NCBI GenBank assembly: GCA_937991965.1
Contig: CALKLP010000258.1
Location: 1-64,000, forward strand
Origin: an uncultured Verrucomicrobiales bacterium
Lineage (GTDB): Bacteria > Verrucomicrobiota > Verrucomicrobiia > Verrucomicrobiales > Akkermansiaceae
Reading direction: 5' to 3'
DNA: 64,000 bases
Shown: in pieces, positions 62,669 through 64,000 of the stretch
Numbering within the stretch: position 1 is the first letter of the stretch
How the letters are laid out: every line of letters begins with the position of its first letter
Notes under the pieces: model-generated
Databases searched by the model: none
Told to the model about the DNA's origin: nothing
Seen by the model: the letters and a program-made list of their open reading frames with translations, nothing else
Made by a program: the position numbers and the translations under genes

Positions 62669-63100
62669 ATGAATCTAGACTGCTATAATCATTACCCTGC
62701 GCCGATCGACTATGAGCCGAACGCAATGCAAAAGCGCCTGAAGAAGGTGTATAAGCATTTGACGGCAGCGGATTTAGTCTTACCGGGTGCGCATCTCTTT
62801 AGCCTGGAGGCGATGGAGTATAATCTGGTCGATGATGCGACGATCGCCGATCTGCATGCGACGTATATGAATGATCCGACGCCTACGGATGTAATCACCT
62901 TTCACCATGGTGAGGTTTTTGTGAGTTTTGACACGGCACAGAGAGAAGCAAAGGTGAGAGGAATCAGACTGGCAGAGGAGCTCTTTCGCTATCATGTGCA
63001 TGGGCTGCTGCACCTCGCGGGATATGATGACCTAAATCAAGAAGACTACGATCTCATGCATAAAGTGCAGGAGGAAATCGTGGCACTGGCACCCCTCTGA
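62669..63100 (+). CDS. ybeY: Endoribonuclease YbeY (rRNA maturation factor)
   Basis: YbeY is a zinc metallo-endoribonuclease in 16S rRNA 3' maturation and ribosome quality control. The 143-residue protein has the family motif around residues 109-125, H-V-H-G-L-L-H-L-A-G-Y-D-D, with metal-type His at 111 and 115. The third ligand position is Asp121 where many YbeY proteins have His. P-T-D-V-I-T-F near residue 72 is conserved. Single gene before the regulator at the window end. Confidence 0.9.
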   Translation: MNLDCYNHYPAPIDYEPNAMQKRLKKVYKHLTAADLVLPGAHLFSLEAMEYNLVDDATIADLHATYMNDPTPTDVITFHHGEVFVSFDTAQREAKVRGIRLAEELFRYHVHGLLHLAGYDDLNQEDYDLMHKVQEEIVALAPL

Positions 63101-63205
63101 TTTTTTGTGCCCCGCAGGGAAATTAGCCCGCAGGAGAAAAATAATTTAAAAAATTAAGAGATTTGGCCTCGCTTTTTAAAAACGCTCTTATCATCTTAGC
63201 GGAGA

Positions 63206-64000
63206 ATGGCAGAACACAGCAAAACAGCGCAAACAATCCTAGCAGTTGATTCAGATCATGATTTTCTCAATTGGGTTGCGAAGCATCTTCAGATTCCAGG
63301 AGAGGTTGAGGTCCTGTCCTGTGACAATGCTCAGAAAGCCGTAAAGGTGGTTCAGAAGACTCAAGTTGACGTGATTCTGTCAAACTTTGCGCTCCAGCCT
63401 TTTGATGGTTTAGAGCTCCTCCGCCAGACGAAAGCGAGTGATAAAAACGTCGTCTCCATCCTATACACAAACTCACCTAGTACGTCGCAAATCATCGATG
63501 CGACTCAAAATGGCGCCCGCGATATTTTACGGAAAGAATCGATGCCGTTTGAGCTCCGGAACTCAGCCGAGAGCGCCTTGCAATTTTCTGAGTCTCTCCG
63601 CTCCTCCGCGGAGAAAAAGACGGACATGCCAAAGCTGGATGGCCGCGTGAAGATGATCGGGGTCTCAAAGCCGATTCAAGACGTATTTAAAATCATTGGA
63701 CGTGTTGCTCAATCAGAGGCTCCTGTGCTCATCATCGGAGAATCTGGCACGGGCAAGGAACTCGTGGCGCATGCTATTCACGAATACTCACCACGCCGTA
63801 AGAATGAAATGGTCGCTCTAAATTGCGGTGCCATCCCAGACAATCTACTTGAGTCTGAACTCTTTGGTCACGAAAAAGGGTCTTTTACAGGAGCGCATGC
63901 GAGACGGATCGGACGCTTTGAGCAAAGTGATCAGTCCACCCTCTTCCTCGATGAAATCGGAGACATGCCCCATAGCGTGCAAGTCAAACTCCTACGAATC
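63206..64000 (+). CDS. Sigma-54-dependent response regulator (partial, 3' end outside)
   Basis: The 265 visible residues comprise a receiver domain (about 10-125) and most of an AAA+ sigma-54 activator domain. The phospho-acceptor position is Asn60 instead of Asp (V-I-L-S-N-F), although the acidic pocket (Asp15, Asp17) and Lys110 are kept. The activator has Walker A GESGTGKE (178-185), the sigma-54-contact G-S-F-T-G-A (225-230; usually GAFTGA) and Walker B LFLDEIGD (246-253). The gene continues past the window. It starts at ATG 63206 after a Shine-Dalgarno-like GGAG. Which promoters it activates is unknown. Confidence 0.9.
   Translation, partial: MAEHSKTAQTILAVDSDHDFLNWVAKHLQIPGEVEVLSCDNAQKAVKVVQKTQVDVILSNFALQPFDGLELLRQTKASDKNVVSILYTNSPSTSQIIDATQNGARDILRKESMPFELRNSAESALQFSESLRSSAEKKTDMPKLDGRVKMIGVSKPIQDVFKIIGRVAQSEAPVLIIGESGTGKELVAHAIHEYSPRRKNEMVALNCGAIPDNLLESELFGHEKGSFTGAHARRIGRFEQSDQSTLFLDEIGDMPHSVQVKLLRI

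Overview
The window looks like a chromosomal segment of a marine Verrucomicrobiota bacterium, close to the Rubritalea/Verrucomicrobiales type. This is inferred from gene content: two Cys-type sulfatases, a paired DUF1501 and DUF1549/DUF1553 gene set, a PEP-CTERM protein next to a CPBP membrane protease, stand-alone CoaB, a Zwf-OpcA pair, and few clear Shine-Dalgarno sites. Housekeeping genes are scattered and mostly in short operons. No prophage, plasmid or CRISPR array is visible.

Layout. 1-10.9 kb: the 3' end of an AraC-type regulator, an RmlC-like epimerase, two exported proteins of unknown role, a Dabb protein, pdxH, a ~209-bp MITE-like element, the DUF1501/DUF1549 pair, a kinase-like gene and hemL. 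11-26 kb: tRNA-Arg(ACG), two sulfatases, an ankyrin lipoprotein, trmO, tRNA-Leu(AAG), yicC, carA, lipA, a TPMT-like methyltransferase, a large DUF4175-like membrane protein and lgt.

25.9-46.5 kb is the centrepiece: a ~20 kb nitrogen-scavenging cluster, all on the minus strand. In transcription order it runs: porin-like outer-membrane protein, complete urea ABC transporter urtABCDE (copy 2), remnant of a VapC toxin, ureABC, an inverted-repeat cassette, ureEFG, a second inverted-repeat cassette, ureD, a second urtABCDE-type transporter (copy 1), formamidase, an FmdB-type zinc-ribbon protein and a LysR regulator. I find -24/-12 (sigma-54) promoter sequences in front of the porin (perfect match), ureA and urtA copy 1. 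This suggests coordinated nitrogen-limitation control. The cluster would import urea and short amides, release ammonia with formamidase, and hydrolyse urea with a nickel urease matured by UreDEFG.

46.5-64 kb: glf, the CPBP protease, a PEP-CTERM protein, mutY, argB, tRNA-Asn, a beta-barrel protein, aroA, a candidate structured small RNA with its own terminator, an ABC exporter, a Y1 transposase between 56-bp perfect inverted repeats (RAYT/REP-like), a class D beta-lactamase, an FKBP, the zwf-opcA-coaB operon, a repeat-rich gap, a small YRG-motif protein, ybeY, and the start of a sigma-54 activator whose receiver domain has Asn in place of the phospho-acceptor Asp.

The most novel items are: two unrelated small membrane-protein ORFs, each enclosed by its own inverted repeat family and both inserted in the urease operon; the sigma-54 promoter set; the candidate small RNA; and the REP-like element family.
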